NCBI GenBank assembly: GCA_025024175.1
Contig: QCXZ01000138.1
Location: 2,418,002-2,482,001, forward strand
Source: Rhyzopertha dominica
Lineage: Eukaryota; Arthropoda; Insecta; Coleoptera; Bostrichidae
DNA: 64,000 bases
Direction of reading: 5' to 3'
Shown: one piece after another, positions 1 to 12,137 of the stretch
How the letters are laid out: every line of letters begins with the position of its first letter
Numbering within the stretch: position 1 is the first letter of the stretch
Notes under the pieces: model-generated
The model's input: the letters and a program-made list of their open reading frames with translations, nothing else
What the model was told of the DNA's origin: nothing
Database searches by the model: none
Made by a program: the position numbers and the translations under genes

Positions 1-560
1 GACTTCTGAACTTCACGTTCGAAATTGCAGAGGGTAAATTTCTATTACACAAATCAAAAGGGCTGGTTGGATGAACTAAGAGACAGAAACCAAATACAAT
101 TGTAATTCCGCACAAGATACCCAGATCTTAATTCACCGAGCTTAACGAGATAAAAGAACTGTGCAACTGCACAACTTACAACAAAAGCAGCTTAACTCGC
201 AATTAGCATATAAATGTAAGTTCGCGAACGAGCCACGCAATAAACAAGCTAAAACTCCAGTGAATTGCAAATTTGTTATTTAGTGAGCTGATTTATGCCG
301 GCGACAACGAAAACAATATCGGTTACGGCTTATCACGCCTTTAATGCAATTTAGAAGGCCTTTGATTTGAAAGCTCAAACTGAGTTAAGATCATACGTGG
401 AAGCAATTGTTTTCTTCGCGATTCGATAAGGTTTTCTTGTTTGATTACTGGGAATAAGTAGATCAAAGAAGAACTCTAAGGGGATATAGAGAAAGACTAA
501 AGCATCGAATAAACGGACAGTAGGTACAAGGAATATGGTAGCATTTTAAGTCACTTAGTA
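1..560. other. no gene seen
   Basis: I see no coding region, RNA gene or clear repeat here. Base composition is a little more balanced in the first 470 bases than in the flanking retroelement debris, with several short TTAAT/AATTA-type stretches, but nothing that supports a named feature. Confidence 0.5.
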
Positions 561-600
561 CTTCCGTATCATACACATATAATTAATGCACGCATCGGTC

Positions 601-1600
601 TTAATAACGTGCCTGAATCTTGCAAGATGTCGATGCCCATTCCTGAGAATAATAATCCCGTGCAACATAAGGGTTTTAGACCCATTAGTATACATACTAC
701 TGATTCTGTCCAAAGTCTTGGAGAAATTAATGGTTTGGTAGTTGGTCGCTCGTGTAAAACCATACAAATTACTCTAGGAAGCCGAGTCAGAATCTTGTAG
801 TGGCTAAAGTTGTGAGACAGCATTGGTAAATGTAACCGACAATGTCTTATCAGCTCTAAGTGATGGCAGGATAATATTGCTAGACTTCTCCAGGGCGTTC
901 GACACTTTAGACCATGACCTTCTGTTAGCTATTTTACGCTATTTGGGTTGGATCCAGACGATTTGCGGCTGTTGTGAAAGTCGGCAACAGTTTTTCAGAT
1001 CCATCTAAAATGGTATGTATTGTACCTCAGGGATCGGTTCTGGGGCCTTGTATACATCTGTTCTTGCTCCCATTGTTAGATATGGATAGTGCCATTGTTA
1101 GGCGGGTGATACGCAAATCTTTTATTCTTTTAATAAACACAATCTTGCTGGTCTTAGGTCGGAGCTTATAACAGACATAACCGTATTGTGTGAAGTGTCG
1201 TCCGTGCATTACCTTGTTATAGACCCATGTAAATCTAAAATATTGTTGCTTACTTAAAGGTGGGTATGCAAGATCTGCCTATATACGAGTAAGTAGTCAG
1301 CGCTGCTAGAAACTTAGGTCTACTGGTTGATGACAATTTGCGCTTTCATTTACCCATTAATGAAGTTATCGTCATAGGTTATTCGAATCTAAAATGATTT
1401 TACAACATTCGCCACATATTGAACAAAAACAAGAAACTTACCTGTGTGATGTTGCAGTTTTGCCGTTTTTTAGCTTTGCAGGTGTTGTTTACGCGCCTTG
1501 TTTAGATTATTCTCATCGTCGGAGAGTACGGGTAGTACAAAACTCATGTTTGAGGAGTTCAACGCTATAATTTTTCTATGACCCCATAGCCATAACGATC
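601..1600 (+). pseudogene. decayed non-LTR retrotransposon reverse transcriptase (Jockey/CR1-like)
   Basis: Pieces of one RT lie in order on the + strand in shifting frames. FRPISI (about 672-692) is the conserved fingers motif. LLDFSRAFDTLDH (877-915) is RT motif A with its catalytic aspartate. VPQGSVLGP (1022-1048) is motif B. A degraded GDTQIF near 1107 sits where the FADDT motif belongs. Further traces (LGLLVDDNLRFH near 1317) match the thumb/connection region of Jockey-superfamily elements. Frameshifts and stops break it into fragments no longer than about 60 codons, so it is dead. No 5' endonuclease half is seen upstream and the 3' end is blurred; homology may run on to about 1800. Confidence 0.8.
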
Positions 1601-4200
1601 CTAAAAGAGTAATACGAACATTCTTTATTGAATGAACAATAGAAATTATTTTTGATTTAAATATTGATTAATAAGAATACTGGAAGAAAGTTAACGTTAC
1701 GAGATTTTCCCCTACTAGGGACGACAAGACATAAAAAGGGACCGTGGCGTTATTGATGCACAAATCCTTAATTTCTTTAAGCTTGCATTACCTTCATAAT
1801 TCGTTATTTGTAAAATAGTGCTCCTTTACGCATAACTGCAATAGAAAAAGCAATATAGAGACTGTAATAACATTATATGTCGGCCACTATTAAAATTTTT
1901 TAGATGCACTGCTTCATTTGCCGAAATTCCGAGAACAGTCGTCCTATATGTAGGCCAAATTTAAGTCAGTTTGCTCGATATGTTTGGGAAATTGCAGTAA
2001 ATCGTCTACAATTTCATCAATCAGTTATGTGGTTTTCTCTTCTACAGAGAGAATACCACTTTCTGATCTATTTGTTTTTATAGAGTCGCCTGCATGGTAA
2101 AACATATCGAACTGTCATGTCTGTGCGAGAGATCATTTTCTGCTTCACTTATTGACCTGATGTTTGAAGTTCCTATTAAACTGGAAAAAGACATCACCGC
2201 GAACATTTTGTCACGCGCGGTGAACGCCACTGGTACGCATTTTATCAAAATCTCTAAAACCTTCATGAACTTCACCCTTAAAGCCATGCTAAGGGTAGTA
2301 TTTTATGAGCATTACGTTAATACGATGTAAAGCATAAACCCCTTTAGCAGCGTCACGTGCGACAGAACTGCCATACCAACACGGGAAAAATGCAATTTCC
2401 ACCTGAATATGCCCCATAACTTCGCACCCCTTCGTGCAGAAACCACTAGCGGCTGCAGCAGTTTTCTGAAAAGCGGCATTAGTGCAAATGGGGCTCTGTT
2501 TACCCTGGAACGACTTGCGAAAGAGTCTGGATGTCTCGTGGGTTTATAAAAGGACTTTCGTAAAAAGCAAAACACAATGCACCCCCAGACTTGTTGGCGC
2601 CTCGTATCAGTCAGATCGAGTAGCTTGCGTGGAGCGCCAGTGCTGCCTCGTATACATGAAGCGCAGCGCTGTAATTAACAGAGAAGTCTCGTTAGCAAAA
2701 TGCTTTTGAGTACCTAAGAGTGATGGTCGTTATCTTAACTAGAACAGCGCTGCTGGTGAAGGTAAACGCTCCCGCTAAAGTTCAGGATTCTTAATAAGTA
2801 CATTAGTTGAGGCGTTATAGTTTATATTAACAAGAAATGGTAAATTAAGGTCTTTAATTCCGAACTAAGACTGTGTGATTAACAAATGTCAATAGACCCT
2901 CAAAATGCAATTACCACAAACATTACAAGCTGTATCTTCTGGTGTGTAAGGCATCTAGATTCCGGGTTTACAGCTGAAGAAAGTTTTAAATATTTAATGT
3001 TTAAAATACTCGCAGATATTTCACAATATGAAATTCTTGCAGTTGCACATTCTACATCCTTTGGTGTTAGCCCAGAAAATTAACAAATACGCGCTATATA
3101 AGCTTGCGTCGATTTTCGAGCTAAGTTGAACTTTGAGGGCAAAAAAACACGAAATTTTAGCACTCTTGGGAAGTAAATTAAAAAAGTTAAAGAATAGGCA
3201 AGAAGAAGATAGATCTTAAAGCTTTATAACCTACAAGTTTACTGTTTTTAGGAATAGGAATTATTATAGATTGCTTCAAAGTGTTGGTTATGTGTTTGTG
3301 ATTATTTTCTGTGTAATTTTGCTGGAGACCTGGTTTTTATTGGAATGTAACCTAGGCAATCAGAATTATGAAGTTACTGCAGTGCTATTTCACTTCAATT
3401 TAATTGAGTCCAAGGTTAAATTTTGGCTGCGGTCCAGGCCTTATCGTGTTAAGGGATTTGGACTATAAATCTTTCTTAACAATAGGGAATAAAGTATTTC
3501 TATACGACAAACAAGGATAAACTGGAAAGCTAAAAGCTGTGCAGTATTTCACATCTTAACCATATTTCTCGGCGCCTCCGCCATAATGACCCTACAACCT
3601 ACAATTGTTTGCACTTTGTTGAATGCCTACAGCCAAGTAGCGCTCCAGCTTCTTAGTTTATAGCTGCGGAATTGCTATAATTACACGTGGCTCGTAATGC
3701 TTTCAATTACAACTTAATTACATGATGGCCATTCAGGGTCCCATTATGCCAAGGTAATAAACTTTTGGTGATATTTATTTGGAGTAAACTGGGACAAGAG
3801 TAATATATGCTGCAAACAGGCGTTAGTTTAGCAACAAATAATGGCTTAGTCCCGCAAAAGCCTGACGAAAGCATTAAAATTGATGTCATTTGTTAATTGA
3901 TGAATATTTGTACCGGGTGACCTCACAAGAAAAAACCTGGTGTCGTTATATCTGGAGAAAAGGCTGGGCAATCAAATGCCCTTCTGCTTTCAGGCCAGCG
4001 CACATATAATATTTTTCAAAATACAAAATTTAAAGCAAAATAAAACATACTGCTGTTTTCTTGGATTTCGGTTGTTTTCTGTATTATCCTCTTGCTTTTA
4101 TCTGATATTATTAACTATTTTATTGTCACAGAAGATTTTCCCTGTTTATCATCATTCTTCTCCAAAATGCCAAGTTGCCAAAATGCAAATGAGTTAATTT
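1600..4200. other. no confident gene; unassigned sequence
   Basis: Mostly AT-rich DNA without recognisable domains. The exception is about 2290-2710, which is clearly richer in G+C, carries a good TATA-like motif (TATAAAAGG near 2546) and an arthropod initiator-like TCAGTC near 2608. The spacing between the two is too long for one canonical core promoter and no convincing exon follows, so I do not call a promoter. Small open frames in the stretch look like chance. Confidence 0.4.
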
Positions 4201-4224
4201 GCTTATTCTTTGGCTGATCGAATA

Positions 4225-4272
4225 AAGACCTTAACTATTAGTATTATTATTACTATTACTACTACTAGCATG
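4225..4272 (+). repeat. AATAAA plus imperfect (TTA)n run, probable 3' tail of a non-LTR element
   Basis: An AATAAAG motif at about 4229 is followed by an imperfect TTA/CTA trinucleotide run of about 35 bases. Trinucleotide tails after a polyadenylation-like signal are typical of 3' ends of CR1/Jockey-type elements, and RT debris surrounds it. The run is short and imperfect, so an ordinary microsatellite is possible. Confidence 0.4.
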
Positions 4273-4289
4273 TACATCAAGAGCGTTGA

Positions 4290-5215
4290 AATTATTCGTT
4301 GTGCTATTCAGGGTAACGTACCTGGACCTCTGCTTTATTTAATTTATGCGAATGATATTCGTAATTGTTTCGAAAACTGCAAATATTTCTTATATGCCGA
4401 TGCTATTGTAATTCTATCAGTACAGACTGATTTGCGAACTGTGAATAAAAACCTACAAAACGAGCTTTGGAGATTCTATCTATGGGCTCACGATAAACAG
4501 TAATAGATGAATTTAAAGAAAACTAAAATTATGCTTTTAAGATCCACTCACAAAAAAGTTACATCTAGGTCTAGCATTATTTTCCACAGTGTAGATTATC
4601 GTCATCGGAATATTAGTGGAGACAATTGCAATTGCTCTGATCAGTTAGACTGTGTTAATGAATAAAAGTATCTTGGTTTGATAATCGATAAGCAATTTCT
4701 AAGGGATAAGCATATACGTGAGCTTGAGAATTGTTAGCTGTTTGTTCCAGAAAATACTCCAACAAAAATGTATATTTCATGATTTCAAACGACGCTATTC
4801 TACGGTGTAACTATTTGAAGACATGCCTTTTTTTACTGAATTCAAAATATATTTCGTATACAATATAAAGCACTTAAGAATTCGATGAATACGGCGAACA
4901 ACCAGGATGACGTCTTTAAAGAAAGTCTAGTACTTTCTGCTAAAAAGTTTTTGCTACATAGAACTGTTATAAATAACAATAAAAATCTATAACGATATTC
5001 CACAGACGATGGCGACTGATGGAAATTAATCATTAATTCCTATAAAAACAAATATGAACACAGAACTATCCACGTTACCTCACAAAAATATTTACAATGC
5101 GTTGCCATTCTATATTCGTGGGAAGGAAAAAGTTGAAAAATTAATAAAGAAACTGAAATTATGGCTTATGGAAAATGATATTGATGTTTGTGTAAGTAAC
5201 CAATGCCAGTGACAA
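4290..5215 (+). pseudogene. decayed non-LTR reverse transcriptase fragment
   Basis: Begins in RT motif B: IQGNVPGPLLYLIYANDI (about 4306-4359) is a worn QGSVLGPLLFLIYINDL. Motif C appears as YADAIVIL near 4393, so the second aspartate of the catalytic YADD pair is now alanine. Later traces KYLGLIIDKQF (about 4668) and a C-terminal NKYEHRT-type stretch (about 5050) follow in the expected order, with stops between them. The fingers and motif A are absent, so the copy is 5'-truncated as well as mutated. It lies directly upstream of a second, better preserved element on the same strand; the two are distinct because both carry motif B and motif C. Confidence 0.75.
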
Positions 5216-5289
5216 TTGTAGGTATGCCACTGACAAGCTTCGCTTAGTGACAATGACAAAATAGGTTATGGTGGATGACTTATTCTACT

Positions 5290-7245
5290 TCATGACTCGG
5301 TAAAAGGGAAAGAACTTAAACATTTGATCGACCTCTCCGTTGAAAAAGTATGTGAAGTAGCGGCAATTGAAATAAGTAAACTGAATTTGATTGGCATTTT
5401 ACTATATCGAGCACCATCTAGTGATTTTCAAGAGTTTCTATGTATGCTTTCAATTATCTTAAATAATATTGATTGTGTAAATAAAAAAATCATTGTTGCA
5501 GGTGATTTTAATGTGTCGTTTTTTCAATGGTAACAAAAATTGTCTGTTATGTAATTTAATGCTAAGTTTTAATCTTCAATTAACTGTTAAGTTTGCCACT
5601 CATAGTGATAACTGTATTTATAATATTTTTACAAATTTAATGTCGGGTGAATATGAAATAGTGCCTGTTAGTGCTAGCATTTCAGATCACATAGGCTTGG
5701 GATTGAAATATTGGTATTACTTGGGTAGCGGTGCCTGTAGTAAACCTATAATAAAGAAAAGTTACCGACCGATCAATAGGGCTGGCAAAATGTTGTTTTA
5801 TCAGCTTTTGGACATTGTAGACTGGTCTTTTATAAGTTCTAACAACCTCGATGTACATAATAAGTTTCGTTTGTTTGTAGGAAAGCAGGAAAAATTACAC
5901 GAAGCATTCCCTGCAAAATTTTTGCATAAGCTGGACGGAGGCACCGTGCGGGTGTGCTGGTATTGCGAGAAACCTAAACTAATGAGAAATCATTTATTAT
6001 TACTATATAGCATTCATTTCCATGAAGGAGAGTATATCATATAATCCTTCCTGAACTTCTCAAAGTTATTCATAAACTGTATTGTTACAATTTCCATCCA
6101 AGTAGTTGTGGTGCTATCACTTCATTTCTTTCTGGTCGTTCACAGAAAATTATTTATAATTATGAGTTTTTTGACGAACTTACTCTAAACGTTGGTGTGC
6201 CTCAGGGCTCGGTGTTGGGGCCTCTGTTATTTCTTATTTTTATTAACGATCTGCCTCTCTGTATTGATCAGGGTGCAGCAACTTTATTTGCCGATGATAC
6301 TGCAGTCAGTTCCAAGGGCACCAACATCGACGTGGTACTACATCATAACAATACTTCTCAAGCAAAGATTTATGACTGGTGTGTTAGTGTTAGTCTTGTT
6401 ATGAACAAGGATAAGTCAATTCAGACGTTATTCTTACTTAGACAAGTTTCTATGGACTTCACAAATCGCTCGAACTTCCTGGGAGTCACTTTTGATTCAA
6501 GACTGCTACGGCATGCTCATGGTGAAAAATTAGAAAAAATTCTTAAAAAAACATCTTTATTTTGCGGAACCTCAATAAACATGTTTCGAGAGACACTTTA
6601 AGGCTGGCCTATTTTGGTTTAATACATAGTATTATTTCATATGGATTGTTGCTATGGGGTCACTCTTCTATTAGAGAACAAATATTATTTGTACTACAAA
6701 AACGTGCAGTACGCATTATAGATAAACTTAACTTCAGAGTTGACAGCAGAAATTCATTCAAAGATCTACAAATACTTACTCTACCGTCTTTGTTCGTCTA
6801 TGGAGCTCTTAACTATGTTAAAACTAATGCTCAGGATTTTACCTGCAATAAGGTTTACCATGATTATGATACCAGAAAGAAAAACGATCTTCATCAACCT
6901 AACGTACGTCTCGCTAGGACTTCAACAGCATCTAATTATTATGGTATAAAGTTTTATAACGGTCTTCCTGAAGAATTAAAAATACTAAATACCAAAACTT
7001 TCAAATTAAGACTAAAGCGGTTACTGATTGACAATACTTTCTACAGCTTTGACGGGTACATACATTTCTTTCTTTTCGTGATCTCTATGTGTATATTATG
7101 TCCCTCTGAAAGACTGCTTGTTCGCCAGTGCTGTGTCTCTGTTTTATGGCGTGCAATATCATTCTTGACTTGTGCAAAACATGTAGTTTTAATATGCATC
7201 AATAAAGATTTGCATCAACCTTACGGTTATGGATATGGCTGTAAC
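5290..7245 (+). mobile_element. internally deleted Jockey-superfamily non-LTR retrotransposon (EN + RT)
   Basis: Two protein halves in correct order. The endonuclease (APE type) gives YRAPSSD (about 5405) and IVAGDFNV (about 5492), then in the next frame TVKFATHSDNCIYNIF and SDHIGL (about 5682), the C-terminal catalytic SDH. About 1 kb that should hold RT fingers and motif A is missing: sequence resumes at FHPSSCGAITSFLSGRSQ (about 6090). Motif B VPQGSVLGPLLFLIFINDL starts at 6197, and an intact FADDTAV (motif C) at 6287. The thumb and C-terminal region runs 6562-7050 in a frame 228 codons long, including the YDTR...LHQP...YNGLP signature common to the family. Frameshifts at about 5530 and 6600 and the deletion make it non-functional. 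AATAAAG at 7201 may be its polyadenylation signal. Confidence 0.85.
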
Positions 7246-7319
7246 TAGAAATTGATTTGCAACTTTTGTTCTGTTTCTCAAGGATCACTTGTTTCAGTTA
7301 GCAAACGCAACGACTACGT

Positions 7320-7362
7320 CCCACTATTACTATTACTACTACTATCATTACTGCTCTTATTA
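7320..7362 (+). repeat. imperfect TTA/CTA trinucleotide run
   Basis: About 40 bases of TTA/CTA/TCA triplets lie roughly 120 bases past the end of the retrotransposon reading frame, similar to the run at 4237-4272. It may be the 3' terminal repeat of that element. The sequence after it is abruptly richer in G+C. Confidence 0.4.
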
Positions 7363-8435
7363 ACACCAGGTCTGCAGCAAAACCACAAAGGAAACACGTT
7401 TTCGGAACGACGAAATCCTACTTCACCGTTCGGCGTCGTATATTATAAAATTCCCCCATCAGCCCCGTTTTATTTTCCGAAACAAGGTGCAGGACTCCAG
7501 GTTCAATCTCGGTGTACGTAGGTTGCACCGTAAAGACAAACCATATCAGCTTTATAGGATACATGCCCCCATAAAATGTAGTAATCCGTGCTGTCGCCCG
7601 CAGCCAGCTCCAATGAAAGGAGTCGAACGGGCGATAAAAGATGACTCGATCCAATGCAGCCGACTCCTGGTTATTGATGATTTACTGCCTCCGAGATAAT
7701 CCCAAGAGTAAAGCCAAGAATGGGATTATGGACAGAGGGGGCATTTCCATTTCGGATGCTCGTAGTTTACACAGATGGAGATGCCCTGGAATTTCCGCAG
7801 GTTTTATTCATGGAGAGGGAATTCGATAAATAAAAAATGAAAGCGACGTAATCTCGTAAGCGCTGATATTATTTGCCTCCTCACATAAATATTGGATTAA
7901 ACCGGATCCGTTTTTAATCATTAATTATTAACGCATCCGTAACACTCTAGAGATGCATAATAAATTATATGCGAGGGCATATTGACAAGTATCTGGCCTA
8001 CCATATAAAATGCCACAATATTTTAAAACGAAATCTAATTTATACGACATAATTTTTTTTCCCCATCTTGCTCTGCAAACCACCTCTCAGCGGCACATAC
8101 GACTTCATTATTTGTCCAAATTTTTTTTACTGACGGTCTGACGGAAGAATAAAGCAGGTAATCAACCAATTCCAAACAAATTGTATCAATTTTTGCAATG
8201 CAATCAGCCACTTGTGGACAGGCGAGTTATTTTTGCAAGTAGAGCACACATTTGGTAAGCTTTTTGCGTCGTTTTTCCACAAGGATCTCGTGACAGCCCT
8301 TGCCAGCTGACTTTTGCACACATAACTTTTTTATCACCAACACACGCTAAAAAATCTTATTGTAACAGATGTATACATTTCACCTCTACAAGTGGTATCT
8401 TCAGCGGTTTTATGAGGGCTAATAATTTGAATCTT
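7363..8435. other. no confident gene; first part GC-richer
   Basis: From about 7363 to 7830 the sequence is noticeably richer in G+C and has long open frames on both strands (for instance 78 codons on the - strand, 7418-7654), but none resembles a family I know. It may be a conserved non-coding block or unique host DNA beside the retrotransposon end. From 7830 to 8435 it is AT-rich and featureless. Confidence 0.35.
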
Positions 8436-8439
8436 ACTA

Positions 8440-8800
8440 TTGGCGTTAAATCATTATTAATTAGTCTACTGTCATCTAAATTGTAGCTTATGGTTTACTT
8501 GGAAACTCCACGTCTTCAATGTCAAAATACTGTCCATGTTTAGCTAGAGTATGTGTTTTATGCTCCTCAAATCTGCGAGTACTACCCAGATTACGTTTAA
8601 CCTGCCCTACTTAGTATTTGTCACATTATTTACCATTTAGTTTATAGATACCTGACTTTTCCAAATAATCTCTTTTAGTTCTTTTTGTTAATGAATTCTT
8701 TGAAGTTTTGTTATTGGAAAAAAGCAGGTATCAAATTAAACTTTTTAAACAAATTGTTAACTTTATGACTCCATGATGGGTGGTAAGTTACCTTAACGTA
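8440..8800 (-). pseudogene. Penelope-like element GIY-YIG endonuclease remnant
   Basis: Read on the - strand from about 8660 downward: GIYKLNGK, then CDKY-stop-VGQ, then NLGSTRRFEEHK, ending HGQYFDIEDVEF near 8515. This is the order of the GIY-YIG nuclease of Penelope-like elements (GIYKL, C-x2-C/Y region, Y(I/V)GQT, the catalytic arginine and the EH). Upstream (8660-8790) a worn linker with VNNLFKKFNLIPAF resembles the piece between RT and nuclease. Stops replace residues at the CDKY motif, so it is inactive. No RT core is seen on its 5' side. Confidence 0.65.
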
Positions 8801-9850
8801 TTATGTTTTATCAGTACTTGTTGAAGTACTCGTGAAGACTTTGTATGCTTGAAATTAAATTAAATACATCTCAAAGATACAACGAAAACGTGATCTCCCA
8901 TTCGCCTTAAATCTTGTTTCATTTAACGAAGGGTCAGATATTCTCCTTTCAGAACCCTACAGCAATCACCCTTTATGGCTGGGAACCCTATTGTCATTCG
9001 TAATGTATTTCTATTGTTCCTATATCTTGATGAAATCCTTCACCCTGCCCGTCGCTGATTGTAACCAGTAACCTAAAAAGCTCTCAAATACCGAGTTTCA
9101 AAAATATTGTATGACTTTTACCAAAATTTGTCTTCCATATTAAATCTGTCATTTAGAACTTTAAAAATCCGATTCCAGTATCGAAATTATCGTTTATGTT
9201 TAATGTTTTAAACAATCCATTTTAGGTAACTTTGTTTTAAAATGCACCTCTTTTAAATGTCCCCTCATAAATTTTACTTCTTGTCAACATATGAACATTT
9301 TTGCTATTATTAGAAAGGTATTAACATTGTAAAAACATTGGGTTGAACTATGTTACATTACTCATATGATAGTCGTGTCTTAATAGCCTCGTGATATTGG
9401 GGTAAATAAACATACTTCACAACAGACAAATATATTTGCTAGTATTTAGAATAATTAAAAATATAATTATTAAAATGTCATATTCAGTGGCGTAAAACTC
9501 TGCGCTCAGATACAAGAAAAAGGTTGAGACAATCAGAAAGGTGCGACAAGAAATACTTCGAAGACAAATGTGCCGCTTTGGCGTACAACCAGCACCGAGT
9601 GAACGAAGATAATCGTAAAAAGCACTTTGTGCTGCAATCCAATTTACTGTGAATAAGTGGTAAAAAGAAATGCAGCCCTTTGTAGACTCTGGCCCAGCGC
9701 AATACTTTATTCTGGTAAAGGAGAACGAGCAACCGATTTCGCAAGGTTGTATTTAAATAACTGTAGGCGCTAAGAGTGCAGAAAGTCATTTCACCGTAAA
9801 ATTTTGACATTGTGAATTTTGCGTATAATGCACATACGTACACGTGCGTG
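8800..9850. other. no recognisable gene
   Basis: AT-rich DNA. A 119-codon open frame on the - strand (9484-9843) shows no signal peptide, motif or family resemblance that I can name. Nothing else stands out. Confidence 0.4.
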
Positions 9851-9852
9851 GA

Positions 9853-10153
9853 ATTTGTCCAACCAATGTAATTTTTAACGTTTTTACAACACCAACAAAA
9901 ACTGCTCTATTAGTGCTAATTTGTGCAGCGCAAGTTTAATCACATTCCACAGTTAATAACTAATTATGAACACCGATACAAATTCTAAAATTATCAGCAC
10001 AGATGGGCACTAGTTACTGACAATCTAAAATTTAAAGTTGGACCAACCCCTATTAACTATGGACACCAGCACAAATTGTAAAATTATCAGCACAAATTAG
10101 CACTAATTGTTGGTGTCTTGATAACTTTATAAACTCAGTTGGGGTGGTCAAAC
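9853..10153. mobile_element. fold-back MITE with long inverted arms
   Basis: The outer ends pair as imperfect inverted repeats: TTTGTCCAACC at 9853 against GGTGGTCAAAC at 10143-10153. Inside, the 18-mer ATTAGTGCTAATTTGTGC (9910-9927) recurs exactly inverted at 10090-10107, flanked in both arms by ACACCAACAA-type sequence. There is also an approximate 92-bp tandem repeat: 9968-10020 and 10060-10113 share a core with AAAATTATCAGCACA. No coding sequence is inside. This is the architecture of a non-autonomous fold-back/MITE element. Ends and target duplication are not sharply defined. Confidence 0.55.
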
Positions 10154-10154
10154 G

Positions 10155-10630
10155 CACCTCGTACGTGCTGTTCTCGAAAGCAACTGCGCAAACACTTTCT
10201 TATCTAGTAAACTGGTTTCTTTCAAGTGATAGCCATTCCAAGCTTTAGACGTCTTTTCCGGAATGAGCGACTTGCGTGATCTTCAATTAGCTCCACTCAT
10301 TTATTACTGTAAGCGTTAGCCATTCATCTCCTAGCTTTTGCTTCTCCCAGTCTATCGCATCCACAATTATTGCTACCATTTATAAAACCATTTCCTATGG
10401 CAGATGCTAAACTATTTCTTTATCAACTCTTTTGGGTAGATAAAGTAGCACTTTAACCGCAGAGGTAGATAATGCAACAATTTAACAGCAAGGGTAGATA
10501 AAATGTTTTACCTTATTTTATTCATTTAAACCTACAAATGAAAGGTTAATAATAACTTCAATTGTGCAATTGCCATTACCAGAAACATCTATTTTTGGAA
10601 CACCGCAATTTCTAATGCTTTGCTGTGACA
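10155..10630. other. no gene; short internal repeats
   Basis: No coding sequence. Three loosely similar GGTAGATAA-containing units lie at about 10433-10515, which may be a small decayed tandem repeat. Confidence 0.35.
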
Positions 10631-10631
10631 A

Positions 10632-10850
10632 TTATTTTACAGAGGTATTGGATTGATTTTCTGGTCCACTAAATATACGGTTGGATACAGAAATCTTGCT
10701 GGCTACCCACCCTTCAATGTATGTCTTTGCAGTGGATGACGATTTCCACCCACCCAAGCGCTTGACTAGTACGAGATCATCAGCAGAGTTTGCCAACATG
10801 GTAGCCGCAAAAAAGTAAAAAGTACAGTAATAAATGAGGAATGACTTCAC
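10632..10850 (-). pseudogene. tyrosine recombinase C-terminal fragment (Crypton-like)
   Basis: On the - strand the open frame reads AATMLANSADDLVLVKRLGG (start of the fragment), then WKSSSTAKTYIEG and ISNRIFSGP. In Crypton-type and related domesticated tyrosine recombinases of animals the catalytic end reads LANSGADL-x-LKRHGGWKSS-x-VAEGYI, with the active tyrosine in the final YI(E/D). Here that tyrosine (TYIEG) and the GGW are kept; the conserved His of KRHGG is Leu. The upstream RR-A segment is degraded (FYFFAATM), and the core with the earlier catalytic Arg/His is absent, so it is a 3' fragment. DIRS/Ngaro recombinases are less similar. Confidence 0.7.
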
Positions 10851-10851
10851 G

Positions 10852-12135
10852 ATTAGTCTGTCACGCCCTGAATCTACCTAAAACCCTCATTAATACAAAC
10901 AAACTATAGGTAGGTAATGATGATTTTCAACCCAACCTACCCAAATGTTTATGAATAAATAAATAATTTGCAGCTGCAAATGAAATAAAAGCAATTTATT
11001 GCGCCCAACCAATCTACAGCTGTGCTGTGACTAAACTAGCTTTGCCCTGTGACTAGTCTTGATGAAAATCGGGCGAAATGGAAAAGCAAAAAAATACAGA
11101 AAATCCATTTATATCAATTACCAATTAACTGACCTGGAAATTCGCTGCCTTTCGCAATTACTTCCACCAACGAAATCCCCATAAAGCAATCAATTAGTGC
11201 ACTTTATGCTTCAGCAGCGAGTGCAATTTACAAAGTTTTTATTGTCGCTTCCATAACCGCATACGTGGAAGAAAAATACGCGGACGTAATACCGGCAATC
11301 AGCAAAACGAATGAGCGCACTCAAAAATTCACCGGCTGTTGTAAANCCCTTGTATGTTAACAAACCGATTTATAAGAGGAAAAAGCGTAAACGCCAGCAC
11401 TGACGAGGTTAAGGGCCGATTAAGCGTAGGTACGTTAGTGCAGAGATTGCCGCCTATTTTGTTCGTTTACCTGCGCTTTTCACGCTTGCCTCATATGCAA
11501 TTACTGCACCTGTTGTGTTATGCATTATGCAGGTTATTTTTCAGTTGCGCGTCTGTGCACCCGGAGCTTAACTGGCACGTTCTCGACAAGTGCTCTTTAG
11601 GTGCTAATTCAAACACTTTCGCTGGAAGTCAAAACGCTAACGAACACAAGGATTATTACTTTAAAGGATTTACTTGCGAGGATAATGTTTCTACGGGACT
11701 ATTAGACAGTTAAGAATTGAAATTAAGGTACAGTAAAGCACACTCTTTAATTATGAAACACATCTTTTCGACAGTCGCAGTCGTGGTAAGAATATAACAG
11801 CCGTGTTAAAGAGTGGTGGCCAGCATTTTCATATTTTGCATTGATTGTAGTGTATCTGTTGAGTTGACCTTCCGAATGGAACTGTTGGTGGTCATGGGTC
11901 AAAGGAAAAATAAAGAAGGGGTGTAAACAAAAAAATGTGTAAAAGAAGGAAAAGAAATGGGAAAACTGAACGGGATATATGTAGCGCGCGATTAAAGAAT
12001 ACAAAATAAAAAAATTAAATGGAACTATTTATCCATTAGAAGTCACATTCCTAACAAATGAATCAAGCAGGAATGACCTTGATGAATGCGCGCGATTATT
12101 TTTCTATTTACTTTAAAATCAGCATTTAAAATGAT
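10852..12135. other. no confident gene; part GC-richer
   Basis: About 11030-11720 is richer in G+C and holds a 119-codon open frame on the + strand (11354-11713) with no recognisable domain. AT-rich, featureless sequence follows to 12135. One N at 11346. Confidence 0.35.
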
Positions 12136-12137
12136 GC

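Noticed and set aside
2482..2709. TATAAAAGG plus TCAGTC as a core promoter with a short exon
   Set aside because: TATA and initiator are about 60 bases apart, twice the normal spacing, and the following frame is not protein-like.
9484..9843. 119-codon open frame on the - strand as a gene
   Set aside because: No recognisable domain or gene signals; adjacent to transposon remnants and likely chance.
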